From Pseudeuparius sepicola (Eukaryota > Arthropoda > Insecta > Coleoptera > Anthribidae): DNA of 64,000 nucleotides. Under the pieces are notes generated by a model. It searched no databases, was not told where the DNA came from, and saw only the letters and a program-made list of their open reading frames with translations. Of the stretch, positions 34,361 to 46,418 are shown piece by piece (position 1 is the stretch's first letter; every line of letters begins with the position of its first letter). The stretch is taken from positions 32,803,453 through 32,867,452 of the forward strand of contig OY987306.1 in NCBI GenBank assembly GCA_963920635.1. The letters run 5' to 3'. A program made the translations under genes and the position numbers.

Positions 34361-34735
34361 CTATCCTTCCTCTTCTTCCCCCTCGCCTTCTTCCTCCTCG
34401 GCCGCTGCTTCTTCTTCGTCTTCCGCGGCCGCCTCGTCTTCGGCGGGCGCCTCCTCCTCGTCGTCGCCGCCTTCGTCGCCGCCTTCGTCGCCGCCTTCCG
34501 CGCCGCCTTCCCCGCCGCCTTCTCCGCCGCCTTCTCCGCCGCCCTCCCCGCCCTCACCCATGATCTTGTCGATCAGCTCCTTCGCCTTCTCGTAGATGGC
34601 CTCGGCGATGAGCGTGACGTACCACAGGGTGAAGAGGAACGGCGGGTGCTGGTAGTTGGTCAGGTCGCACGCGTCTATCTCCAGCAGGGGCAGGATGCAC
34701 CCCTTGGAGGCCTCCTCGACGGCCGGCTCGCACAT
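34361..34735 (-). CDS. Small protein with Gly/Glu-repeat acidic tail, unknown function
   Basis: An uninterrupted frame of 124 codons from ATG at 34735 to TAG. Residues 1-60 form an ordinary, probably folded segment with a hydrophobic stretch (PPFLFTLWYVTLIAEAIYEK) and an amphipathic KELIDKI; residues about 60-95 are tandem GEGGEGGGEGG and GGDEGG units; the end is nearly all Glu and Ala. The GC-rich third positions, the AT-rich flanks and the AATAAA 21 bases downstream support a real single-coding-exon gene. The tail could bind basic partners or metal ions, but this is inference. I do not recognise the family. The opposite strand also shows a long frame, a by-product of the repeat. Confidence 0.7.
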   Translation of the reverse strand: MCEPAVEEASKGCILPLLEIDACDLTNYQHPPFLFTLWYVTLIAEAIYEKAKELIDKIMGEGGEGGGEGGGEGGGEGGAEGGDEGGDEGGDDEEEAPAEDEAAAEDEEEAAAEEEEGEGEEEEG

Positions 34736-34869
34736 GGTTTATTTTCGGTGGGGGGGTTCGAGGGAAAACACTTGGAATTTTGATGGGTTTTTGGTTCGAA
34801 AGGGGGAGTTGTTTGCGTGACACTACTGACGGGTAGGGGTGCGAATGTGACGGAGGGCAAGGGTGTTTT

Positions 34870-35904
34870 GATCGGGTAGTGCGTTAAATATACGGGGTTA
34901 ATATAGTAAAATTATTTTAAGAAGTCCTTACTGGGACTGTCAAATGGTAATTTCGCCGTCCTAAGTTGGCATCAATGCAGAAAAAAATGCAACCGGGTCA
35001 AAAGTCCAGGTCAGTAGCGAGCCCATTTGCACAATTAATAACTACTAATAACACGAACAAGAACAACACAGATAACGGTAAAACTCACGAAACGTACAAA
35101 ACCCACGAATATGTTCACTGCCCAAAGTTTGATCCTTTTTGAACGATCCGGAAAACCTTCACTGTCACTTTCACAACACCGAAACAAAATTTGCCTGAGT
35201 CCGCCCCATAGACGCTGGCGCAAGTGGCTGATTTTAACAAAATACCAAAATGAAAGTGTTTCCATGACGTTTGAAATTATTATTAAAATGAGTTGTAGTC
35301 ATAGTTATTTTTATTTGTAGCGGTATAATCGTGATTGCAATAGGGTTTTTATTTTATTATGTTCTTTTTTCGTATTACTTGGGTAACTTTTCACATTATA
35401 AATCAATGAGTGACGTCATTAACTGGGTGAGCCACATATACCATTGTTATGCCCATCGTTAACAGAAAATTCCTAGGGATTTTGTGGACACTGTCATCTG
35501 ACAAAATCGGGACTTCTTACAGTAATCGGGGTATAGTCCGATTGGTCTGGGTTGAGGAAACTCCAAAAGTAAAATTTACGTTACTCTCAGGTAAAACATA
35601 TGGCAACACTGTTCGTATTCCCGCCACAGTTAGACCAAAGGGCATTATTGGACCACAGAGATCGTACCTACATACATAGAGTGCAGGAGAGTATATTCGT
35701 CTTTGTTTAATGATTTTATGCGTATCCTATTCATAAAGAAAACAATGTCCAGCACGTTGTTTCAGGCCAGTTTTATGAAGGTATAGTGCCCAAATTCTAA
35801 TAATTTAAAAAGTGGAAAATTTTAGTTTGATGAGAATTAATCTTTTACTACATATTTAAGAGGTTTCTTTTTAAATCGGCATTGAATAAATGTCTTAAAA
35901 CCGC
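34870..35904. other. Intergenic, nothing recognised
   Basis: Upstream of the acidic-protein gene. No open frame of note on either strand. Confidence 0.4.
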
Positions 35905-36096
35905 CCTTAAAAGCTCAGAAATTGGCACTGAATAAGTACCCTATTATATCATTCCATTTTTTCAATAAGTAGGCCTTGGCGAGATGTAAACATCAAACGT
36001 CAGACGCGGAGCCGTCGCCCGTCAAGTGACCAAATATTCAAAACCCGGCCAATAAAGGCCCATTTAATAGTACACATTGCGAAATTGTTACCTACG

Positions 36097-36833
36097 TGTG
36101 TCCCAATTTGATACTGGACACCTCAGAAATATATGAAGGGCAAGGAAAACAAATGGTCTGTATTTTTTTATTGGTAGTACTAAGGGAGAGTATCTCATAG
36201 GCGGTGGTATTTGAATGGGGTATTTGTTTCATGGCCTGCTATGATTTTTTAAAATAGCAAATTTTCAAGAAACCCCATTAGGGATTTTTTTACGACAAAA
36301 TGTTATTAAGAAAACTTGTTCAGAATGAAAAACTGAGTAGACACGCAAAATTTCAAAATGCTAGGCCTACTTTGATTTTTAGATTTATCTTCCACTTTTT
36401 TCTTAGAAAAGTGTCCTTTCTGCAGATTTCACATCAAAATTTTATTTTTTTTACGATGATGAAGTTTCCTTAATAATATTTTGACGTGAAAGCTCCAGAA
36501 AGGACACATTCCTAAGAAAAAAGTGGGAGAAAAAGGCGAAAAAGCTAAAAATCAAAGTAGGCCTAGACTTTTGAAATTTTGCAATTCTACTCGGTTTTTC
36601 ATTCTGAACAAGTTTTCTTTATAACATTTTGCCGTAAAAAAATCCCTAACAGTTTCTTGAAAATTAGCTATTTTAAAAAATCACAGTAGGCCATGAAATA
36701 ATTACTCCATCCAAATACCAGCGCCTATGAGATACTCTCCCTTGGGACTACGAATAAAAAAATAGAGACCATTTGTTTTCCTTGTCCTTCATATAGTTCT
36801 GAGGTGTCCAGTATCAAATTGGGACACACTGTA
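36097..36833. mobile_element. Fold-back element with GTGTCCC ends, nested in X copy 3
   Basis: CGTGTGTCCCAATTTGATAC near 36097 pairs with GTATCAAATTGGGACACACTG ending at about 36833 (the last base omitted here). Arms of about 350 bp pair with frequent small mismatches. No coding capacity. Confidence 0.75.
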
Positions 36834-37035
36834 CATATAGCAGCGCAATCTTTCAGTATAAATATTTTAGTAGGTTTAAATATCAATCTATTTTTCGCCG
36901 TGCCTCGTCATACTTGACCTAGGTAGAGCGATCGTCAAAGTCAAGCAATGCCGCCCGCAGTCGGTTCATGGACGGGCGATCCATTATTATTTTTTTGCCT
37001 GATAAAACTTTTTTTTTCAGTTTTCAAAAAATATA

Positions 37036-37849
37036 CAGTGTCTGCCAGAAAGTTGGACACAATGGGAATTTTCTTTATTTTAAGTTTCTCAAAAAAATTA
37101 TTCTTGATTGGTGCTTGGGCTTAAACTCAAAATCCACCCTTAAACATTTTGAAATTTCTATTCGTATACAGAGAAGGTTGAAAAATACTTATGAAAATTC
37201 CTCAAGAGTAAAGTACTCTTATTTTTAGAACTACAGCAGAATGACCCTAAGAAAAGTTATTTGGAATCCCAAGACAATGTCAAATATGAATTCACAGCCA
37301 CCTACTCAAAAAAAAAGAAGAAAAATCACACGTTCTCATTTTTTATACATTACGCTGTATAATACCAAAGATCATAATCTTGAATATTATGATCTTTGAT
37401 AATACGTAATGTTAGATATGTATTTTGAGGCACAGCTTCGAGCATGACAGTACGATACCAATTATTTTTATTTACGTTTGTCGTTTTTTTGTGTCCTGGT
37501 AAAAATTCTCCTACAATTTCAAACATAACATAGCAACTAATCTGTGGAACATAAAAACAATTTAAGAGTTATTTAATAAATAATGATAATTCAACAATAA
37601 AAATTATACAGCGTGATGAATAAAAAATGCGAAATGTGTGATTTTTTTCTTTTGAATAGGAGTAGGTGGCTGTGAATTCATATTTGACATTGTCTTGGGA
37701 TTCCAAACAACTTTTCTTAATGCCATTCTGCTGTAGTTCTAAAAATAAGGGTGCTTTACTCTTGAGGAATTTTCAAGCACTAACTTTTTATCGAGAAATT
37801 TTTTTTTTGAGAAACTTCCCGTTTGTGTCCAACTTTCTGGCAGACACTG
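37036..37849. mobile_element. TA-flanked CAGTGTCTGCC element, nested in X copy 3
   Basis: CAGTGTCTGCCAGAAAGTTG after TA (37034-37035) and the complement CAACTTTCTGGCAGACACTG before TA (37850-37851). Inner parts such as GTGGCTGTGAATTCATATTT pair with their complement. No coding capacity. A related single end lies near 24658. Confidence 0.8.
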
Positions 37850-38229
37850 TATAATATTGTACCTAGGCACTGAAGTTATTTTTATGATATTTTCTTTGCT
37901 CATCAAAGAAAATACTAAGTAGTATATTCTTTGCTCATGTAGTTTATTTGCCTCGGCCAGAGGCCTCGGCAACTAAATTCCACATGAGTTAAAAAAAGTT
38001 GAACTTCAGTGCCTTGCTTGGTACATAAATAACTATTATTGAAGTAGGTATAACTATTTAAAGTATATGCACAGATTATTTTTTGTAATAATACGTTATT
38101 ATTTGACTTGTTATTCAAAATTTGAATTTCAATTTTAATTTTTGCTCAATTCAGAGGAAAAAACAAGCTGAGAAGCGCGATATACAAAAAAAGATAAATA
38201 TTACGAAGAGGCAACTATACTATAGTATA

Positions 38230-38975
38230 CAGGGTGTTCACTTTCAAAATGCCCACCATTGGTATTTTTGAAACGGTAAGAGCTACAAGGTTGGTTAAAT
38301 TACACACAAGTTGCGCATTTTGATGTGTTTCAAGAATCTGTAAAGAAATTTGAAATAGCTCACGTGTTACTAAAATAACCTGAAAAAACTGAAAACTTCC
38401 ACTTTTTTATTTTGTCCTTAACTTTTTTAATATCAAACGGAATTGAATGAAATTTGGTGGAATTACGTAATTAGGTACGGGCTTTCGAATGCACTATTCA
38501 GAAAAATTCTCTGCCTACTGGATCTTTAGGTGTTCATAACCAAATTTCGATTTTCTTATGGCGGCCATATTGGATTTTACCACCATTGGATTGAGCAAAA
38601 AATTAAGAATATAACCATGTATCACAACACCTAATTAATGTCAAATTTCTAATATTTTAAATATTTTGAAGCCAGGCAGTAGGCCATGATACCGAAAACA
38701 ATATCAATATGAATTTGAAAGCCCGTACCTAATTACGTAATTCCACCAAATTACATTCAATTCCGTTTGATATTAAAAAAGTTACGGACAAAATAAAAAA
38801 GTGGAAGTTTTCAGTTTTTTTCAGGTTATTTTAGTAAACACGAGAGCTATGTCGAATTTCTTTACAGATTCTTGAAACACATCAAAATGCGCAACTTTTT
38901 TCTAATTTAACCAGTCTTGTAGCTCTTACCGTTTCAAAAATCCCAATGGTGGGCATTTTGAAAGTGAACACCCTG
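38230..38975. mobile_element. TA-flanked CAGGGTGTTC fold-back element
   Basis: CAGGGTGTTCACTTTCAAAA after TA and the complement TTTTGAAAGTGAACACCCTG before TA (38976-38977). Arms of over 300 bp, including GAAACGGTAAGAGCTACAAG. No transposase. Confidence 0.8.
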
Positions 38976-39146
38976 TATAGTAAATAATGCTTCTAAATTG
39001 CTCCTAAATCAAACTTTGATAAAAATATACCCGCCGGGCGCCGAACCGACGACATTTCCATTTTTCCTTCTTCACTCTTTCGCACGTTCGCGAAACCAGT
39101 TTACTCGGCGGTCCCCGCGCTCTTATCAATTCCAGAACCTAAAAAA

Positions 39147-39253
39147 TACCTCTCTCGTATGGGTGCCTCGGAACCCGGCGGGCCGTCCGGAATGAGATAA
39201 AAGGCGGGTACCCACGGCGTGTACGCTCCGTGGAATGCTGTCCCGTGCCCCCC
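39147..39253 (-). CDS. Candidate exon in a GC-rich patch (weak)
   Basis: A GC-rich stretch bounded on the minus strand by an acceptor-like TTGGTGTTTTCAG (about 39267) and a donor-like GTATTT (about 39146). One frame reads PWVPAFYLIPDGPPGSEAP, which looks protein-like, but all three frames are open. No partner exon was found. It may be a regulatory GC island instead. Confidence 0.25.
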
Positions 39254-39622
39254 GGCAGCAGCATTCTGAAAACACCAAACGTATACCGTGAGCCAAAGAA
39301 AATGCCGCAAACGCTTTTATGCAAATGACGAGTTAAAAAAATGGAGAAAAATCCCGCAGTATTCATCCAAATAGCGTTGAAGTTTATCGTTGGGATGAAA
39401 GAAACGTAAACAAACCGCTCTGCGTGGTGCCCACGTGAGCGCAGCGACGTTGCCCTCATTATTTACATGCCGACTGGCTAGGGCAAAGCGTCTGCAAACG
39501 ATTCAAACGGTTTACTGTTTGTAAATTTGGCGGAATTGAAACAGATATAAGGTAAATTATGTCGCGATTTTATTTAATAATAAAAATATATGACAAATAT
39601 GCCTACTTCTTAAAATATTATA

Positions 39623-40809
39623 CAGGGTGTAACTGAACTGATGGTCAAAAATGAAACCACGTATTTTTGGAGTCAAAATAAGGGCACTTCTTCATATATT
39701 TTTTTCTCCTACGGGCCATAGTATTTTTTATACAGAGCGTAGAAGTTTGGAGAAAAATACACATATTTCTTAGTATCTCTATACGAGATATTTTCTTCAA
39801 ACTTGGCGTGTCACATGAGCAGATGAGTCGTCAAACTTAAGGTTGACATGAAGCTTCTGAGGCTCCCAGTTGCGGAGATACAGGGTGTTATTAAAATTAA
39901 TTAGTTCAGAAAAATATGAATACCCTGTATAATCGCATTTTCTTAATTTGTTTTGAGTGGTGAATGGAATGGTTAACAAAAAGTATCTCTTAGTATTTTT
40001 TCATATTCGCAACGGTTTCTTAATTATTTTCAAAGAACGGCAACGCTGCAATGAACAATAGCCACTTTAAGAATAAATCTAGCAATCTGTGGATGTCAAT
40101 TAAACTTTATTTAACAAAAGCAAAAACGATAATAAAAGAAACGTAATGCTATTAGAAAATTGAATTATTAAATGTTCGAAATGACTGCCGTCTCTTTCAA
40201 TACACGCAACTATGCATTTCCGCATGTTTATTATTGCCATTGGCAAGTCCATAGCAAAAGTGCATATCAGTCAATTCTTCAAATGAAAATATAATTTTTC
40301 AAAATATTGATACTAAAGTGCAAAGTTGGCAGCCAAATGATGCTAAGTTTAATTGACATCCACAGATTGTTAGATTTATTCTGTTCATTGCAGCATTGCC
40401 GTTCTTTGAAAATAATTAAGAAACGGTGGAGAATATGAAAAAGTGCTAAGAGATACTTTTTGTTAACCATTCTATTCACCACTCAAAACAAATTAAAAAA
40501 ATGCGATTATACACTAAGTAATTTTACTAACACCCTGTATCTCCGCAACTGGGAGCCTCAGAAGCTTCATGTCAACCTTAAGTTTGACGGCTCATCTGCT
40601 CATGTGACACGCCAAGTTTGAAGAAAATATCTCTTATACTTCTAGAGATACTAAGAAATATGTGTATTTTTCTCTAAACTTCTACGCTCTGTAGAAAAAA
40701 AACTATGGCCCGTGGGAGAAAAAAAAGATGAAGAAGTGGCCTTATTATGACTCCAAGAATACGTGGTTTCATTTTTGACCGTCAGTTCAGTTACACAACC
40801 CCCACCCTG
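39623..40809. mobile_element. TA-flanked CAGGGTGTAAC fold-back element (1.19 kb)
   Basis: CAGGGTGTAACTGAACTGAT after TA; near-complement CAGTTCAGTTACACAACCCCC then CACCCTG before TA (40810-40811; complement shortened here). Arms of about 450 bp include AAATACACATATTTCTTAGT and TGAGGCTCCCAGTTGCGGAG with their complements. A second, internal CAGGGTG/CACCCTG pair marks an older nested end at 39885-39925. Confidence 0.8.
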
Positions 40810-40811
40810 TA

Positions 40812-41189
40812 TATCGCACTTACACTTATTTGGGTCTTCATCGCATTATGAACAATGGGACATGAAAGGTGCTGTAAGAAAAACCACTGGCAACGCCCGT
40901 TAATTACAATGACATTTGTTATTATTGGTGTACGTAAAACTAAAATCGAGCAACTCTTACGCATGGCGTAAAAAAGAGCACGTGCGTTGAGATATTTGCC
41001 AGAGCCGCACTCAGGCACGACCTTTATTTAATTTTAGTTTTACAATTGTTTACATCAAATTATTTTTTGCAAAAAATTATTGGCCTAATTAAAATGGTTC
41101 AAAACATCGATAAAATTATTTGTGGCAGTGTCTAAATAGCTGAAAATAACAATATAAAACCGCGTAAATACTCGTAAGTAATATCATAA
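40812..41189. other. Nothing recognised
   Basis: AT-rich, no open frame above about 75 codons and no repeat noted. Confidence 0.4.
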
Positions 41190-41390
41190 GGGCATCTAAT
41201 TTTTCCGAAAAAAATCTAAAAAACACGTTGCTAAGTAATATTTTAACAAGAAGCATGACTGCTGGTGGCAACAAAAATCCGAGTCGAAGACGAGGATTTT
41301 TGCACCTGCACGAATGCATTTTGTTAAAAAAATATTATACTTTAGCATTGTGTTTTTTTGGATTTTTTTCACAGGAAAAATTAGATGCCC
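41190..41390. mobile_element. Small MITE with GGGCATCTAA ends
   Basis: GGGCATCTAATTTTTCC at the left pairs with GGAAAAATTAGATGCCC at the right. The pairing continues through AAAAATCTAAAAAACAC; the centre carries a second small hairpin (AAAAATCC-GAGTCG-GGATTTTT). About 200 bp, no coding capacity. Confidence 0.7.
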
Positions 41391-42144
41391 GAATGGTATT
41401 TGACAAGACTATTATTCATGAGTAACAGATTATTTTGCATACACGTAGCTTACAAAATATACTATACCTACCTATTATACAACAGCTGTCAAGTTTTACC
41501 GCGGGTAAACTCTAAAAAAACTGCTGACAGGTGCTGTCATACAGTTTTTCCATCTAGAAACCATTATTTGTAATGCAAAACTGCGCGTTTGTGATTGGTG
41601 GAAATGTGCAATCGAGTACGTTCCTGTTGCCAGACGTGCTGATATTTTATGGGCTATATTGACCAATCACCTTGTTTCGCGCAACACGTGCTTATTTATT
41701 TACGCCAGGCGTAAGAATTGCTCGATTTTAGTACAGTATATTTTCTCTGGGTTTGTGATGTTTTAATTGGTTTCCTTGGGACACCGCCTATACATTCAGA
41801 CGTAATATTCAGTGACCGAAGGTGCTCGCCCGCTTATAGCGTATACATTTTTTGATCAGCGGTGTGGATCTCTTTTACACGCGATGAAGCTAATTGGAAG
41901 CGTTTGATAAATATCGTAATTGAACTGAGCATTCTGTTCGGCTCTCTTCGTATTCGACGTTTTAGTTTTTAATGGGATTCTAGACAACTTTTAGCCGGGT
42001 TCGATTTCGCCGATAAAGATTTTGAATGATTGGACGTTGAGCTCGGGTGCCAGAATACTGCTTACATAATTTATTATGTGTGTGTATATACACATCGCGT
42101 GCAATTTAAAAAAGGACTATTGTTTAAAAATAGTTATTATTTAT
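41391..42144. other. Nothing recognised
   Basis: AT-rich, no gene or repeat pair. Confidence 0.4.
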
Positions 42145-42650
42145 GTACCAAGGCACTGAAGTTCAACTCTTTATGACTCATGTCATAGAGTCGTAGTTAG
42201 ATTCTTCTACGCTCATGTGGAATTTTATATTTTTGAAATCGGAAAAAATGTTTTATTACGCAAAAAAATAATCATAAGGGATCACCCGTCCATGAATCGA
42301 CTGCTCGCGGCGTTGCCTGACTTTGACGATCACTCTACCTAGGTCCAGTATGACGAGGCACGGCGCTTCCCAACAGAACTCCCAACTGCTGCATGTTGTG
42401 CAGCCTCCGTGAAAAATAGATTGACATTGAAACCTACTGAAATATTTGTACTGAAAGATTGCCCTGCTATAGGTAACAATTTCGCAATGTGTACGAAAAG
42501 TTAAATGGGCCTTTAGTGGCGAGGTTTTGAATATTTGGTCACTTTTGACGGGCGATGGCTCCGCGTCTGACGTTTGATGTTTACATCTCGCCATGGCCTA
42601 CTTATTGAAAAAATCGTACAATAATGGGCTACTTCAGTGCCGATTTCTAA
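42145..42650 (+). repeat. Family X copy 4, uninterrupted reference copy
   Basis: The only copy without a nested element, so it defines the unit: TGTACCAAGGCACTGAAGTT, a shortened terminal hairpin, GAAATCGGAAAAAATG, GACTTTGACGATCACTCTAC, GACGAGGCACGGCGCTTCCC, GACGGGCGATGGCTCCGCGT, and a tail GCCGATTTCTAAGCTTTTAA. About 0.5 kb with no frame of interest. Confidence 0.75.
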
Positions 42651-43194
42651 GCTTTTAATGACTTTAAGAAACTTCACTGTCGATTAAAAAAAAAACATAT
42701 TTACGGCGAAATTTTGGGGATAGGCCTTGCTGTCGGGATTTCTCCATGTGTGTTGCGTAACTAATCATTATCGGCCATGCGCAGATATTATATTCTTTTA
42801 GGCGCGAAATTCAAAATACAACTTAATGAAATTGGCGTTTCCGCCAACTTGTTGGCTCTCAGTTTAAAAAATATATATATCAAAAAGGAATAAGTACTTA
42901 CCTCTTTTTTTTAATACGAAGTATAAGCTGATGATTGTTTTAGTATTGTGGTATTTGCAATCATTGGATAATTTTTGGAATAATACTGAAATAAAACCAG
43001 CAATTTGTATTTTGTACACTTTTTTTAATGGTAACACTGACTTTTTTTTACACTAAAACATTTTTCATAACGTGATCATTACATATTATTGCAAGGACAC
43101 TATATACTTCATCTACAGGCGGCAAAATTATTAATCCTATATACATTTCTGTGGAATTTCGTGTAATACTTTTAGAGATCCTCTCCCGACGGAT

Positions 43195-44401
<1,207 letters not shown>

Positions 44402-45307
44402 TTTTGATGATTTTTGAGTTTTTTTTTTTAAAGAAAAACCGAAAATTTGATTTAATCGGACACAGACAACGCCTTGGAACTGCCCCTCAAATGATTTTTG
44501 ACGGCAAATTTTTGATTGATCATATGATTTTGAAGCATGTGACAGATATGTGATCAAATGACTACCTTAATTTCGAAAATTTAAACAATGGCCAATAAAA
44601 ACAATTAATTAAGGCTTGAAAATACGGTTTAGGAATTCTAAAATAGAGATATTATCAAAAAAATGATGCAAAAAGCATGTAAATGATTAAAAAGTTGCTA
44701 ATTTGATTGATGCCATCTGTTGGCGAAAATCAGAAGTTTCGAGAATGTTAGTCGATTTCACAAACACAACTGTTTTACTTCTACCGTGTGGGGTGGGCGG
44801 TGGTTGTCAATTCTATGTAGAACTTTTATTAAATGTATTTTCTTTGTGTTACAATAGTCAAGGTCAAATATAATAGTGCCTAAAAATACGCTGGCTAAAT
44901 AATGGCCAATGTATAATATAAATTTTCAATTTTTCAATATAATTTAATTTAAAATCGCTAATGTGCGCAGAGAGATTAGATTAGTCAGAAATATGACGTT
45001 TCTTTCAATAAAATGTGGGAACTAATTATTATCATTAATTTTTCAAAATGTCTCATAAAATATGTCGTATATTATTCCTTTACTCAATGGTTGCATAAAA
45101 TCTCAAAATCGGTGACAAATTTTTAGAAGTCTGATGACGTCACTAATTTCATACCATTTACTAGCTTCTTGAACAAAATCGCCTTGGCTTCCCCGACGTC
45201 TGTCGACTGTCATCTGTCACTATCATACAAAAAAAGGCTAACCTAAAAACTTTTTGAAAAGTTTTGTTTATCATTATCAATAATCAATCCAAAAGAAACT
45301 TGCCAAA
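44402..45307. other. Divergent promoter region of Vha26 and MED29
   Basis: No open frame of note. It must hold both promoters and 5' UTRs. A copy of the half-palindrome ATTATTCCTTTACTCAATG lies at 45071-45089. Confidence 0.5.
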
Positions 45308-45948
45308 ATGATGTACAACATGCCGAAACCCCAGGAAATGCAACAGCCCCAACAACAACAATTGCAGCAAGCCCAACAGATGCAGCAACAGCCGCAACAC
45401 GCTCAACCGCCCCCCCAACCTTTGGACAACATTTCGAAGATAAAAACTCTGATTGGGCCGTTGAGGGAGTCCCTCGCCGTAAGTTGGCATGGCAAATATT
45501 TCCGTTTATGTTTATATTCTTGCTTTTTTAGAATGTCATAAAAACTGCCGCTCAAACTTTAAATCAAAATAGTCAGGTCGACGCCGGGTCTCAGTAAGTG
45601 ATTTTTACAGTAGGTAAGTTTTATATGCAAAAAAACGTTTGTTTGACTTTTAGGAAAGGAATCGACATTCCCATACCTCGTTTCGACAAAAATCTCGAAG
45701 AGTTTTACTCGATTTGCGACCAAATCGAGTTACATTTGAAAACGTCGCTGAAATGTCTACAACAAGCCGAAAGTAGTAATAGGTATTTAAATTTGCCTGT
45801 AGCGCCAACTAGAAGCGATAATATGGCATTGAACGACAATAGTTTGAGTTACGCGCAATATCTGGCAACTGTCGGGGCGCAGTTGTCTTACACGAAAGAA
45901 ATGCACGACACTCTTGTGGCGGCAGCGCAGATTTCACCTTCCGAATGA
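45308..45948 (+). CDS. ix: Mediator complex subunit 29 (intersex), three exons
   Basis: Exons 45308-45478, 45532-45593 and 45654-45948 join to 528 nt, 175 codons plus stop, with GT-AG introns of 53 and 60 nt. A Gln-rich N-terminus (residues about 9-37) is followed by the conserved Med29 domain: LDNISKIKTLIGPLRESLA, AAQTLNQNSQVDAG, and PIPRFDKNLEEFYSICDQIE, ending in a helical tail with YAQYLATVGAQLSYTKEMHD. It is a tail-module subunit that links activators to RNA polymerase II; in flies intersex works with doublesex in female somatic differentiation. AATAAA motifs follow at 46017 and 46058. The gene converges on the dynein gene, with about 470 bases between stop codons. Confidence 0.93.
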
Positions 45949-46016
45949 CACTTTCCTTATTAGACGAGTTTGTATTTTTAATTTTTTGTACGAAAGATTA
46001 GGTACTTATTTATTCG

Positions 46017-46022
46017 AATAAA
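46017..46022 (+). terminator. Poly(A) signal of MED29
   Basis: AATAAA 69 bases after the stop; a second copy at 46058-46063. Confidence 0.6.
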
Positions 46023-46418
46023 ACACGTACGATATTTAGGAGTATTTAGATGGTTAAAATAAAGATGATTCGTGATATGTTCATGGAAGTTTTTATCAAA
46101 TGAGAAAAACAGCGTTGCTACCTCACCATTTTACCTCTCAAAAATTGTTTCTCTTGTTTTCTTTCTTAACCTGTATTTCCAAAGCCTCCCTCCTGGCAGA
46201 TTTTGTCATCATGTGACACACACAATCACTGATCACTCGGTAGGCTATGGTTGCAACAAAAATGTTTTGTTGTCTCATTGGTGCAGTAAATTTAAAGGTT
46301 AAAAATATATACAGTTTACTTGTTACTTCCTACTTTTTCAGTCAAAATTTTTGATGAAAAAATTAAAGACTAATTAATTATCATTTACTATATTACTTTC
46401 TAACTTCACAACTGAAAA

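Larger units (their letters stand above)
35905..38033 (-). repeat. Family X copy 3, carrying two nested elements
   Basis: X parts lie at 35905-36096, 36834-37033 and 37852-38033. Removing 36097-36833 and 37036-37849 restores the X order (GCGAGATGTAAACATCAAAC ... AGCAATGCCGCCCGCAGTCG ... hairpin with GCCTCGGCCAGAGGCCTCGG at about 37951-37970). The hairpin of this copy is the most complete of the four. Confidence 0.75.

Noticed and set aside
34040..34783. 247-codon plus-strand open frame
   Set aside because: It is the antisense of the Gly/Glu-repeat gene; the repeat keeps several frames open. The minus-strand frame has the sensible start, stop and poly(A) signal.
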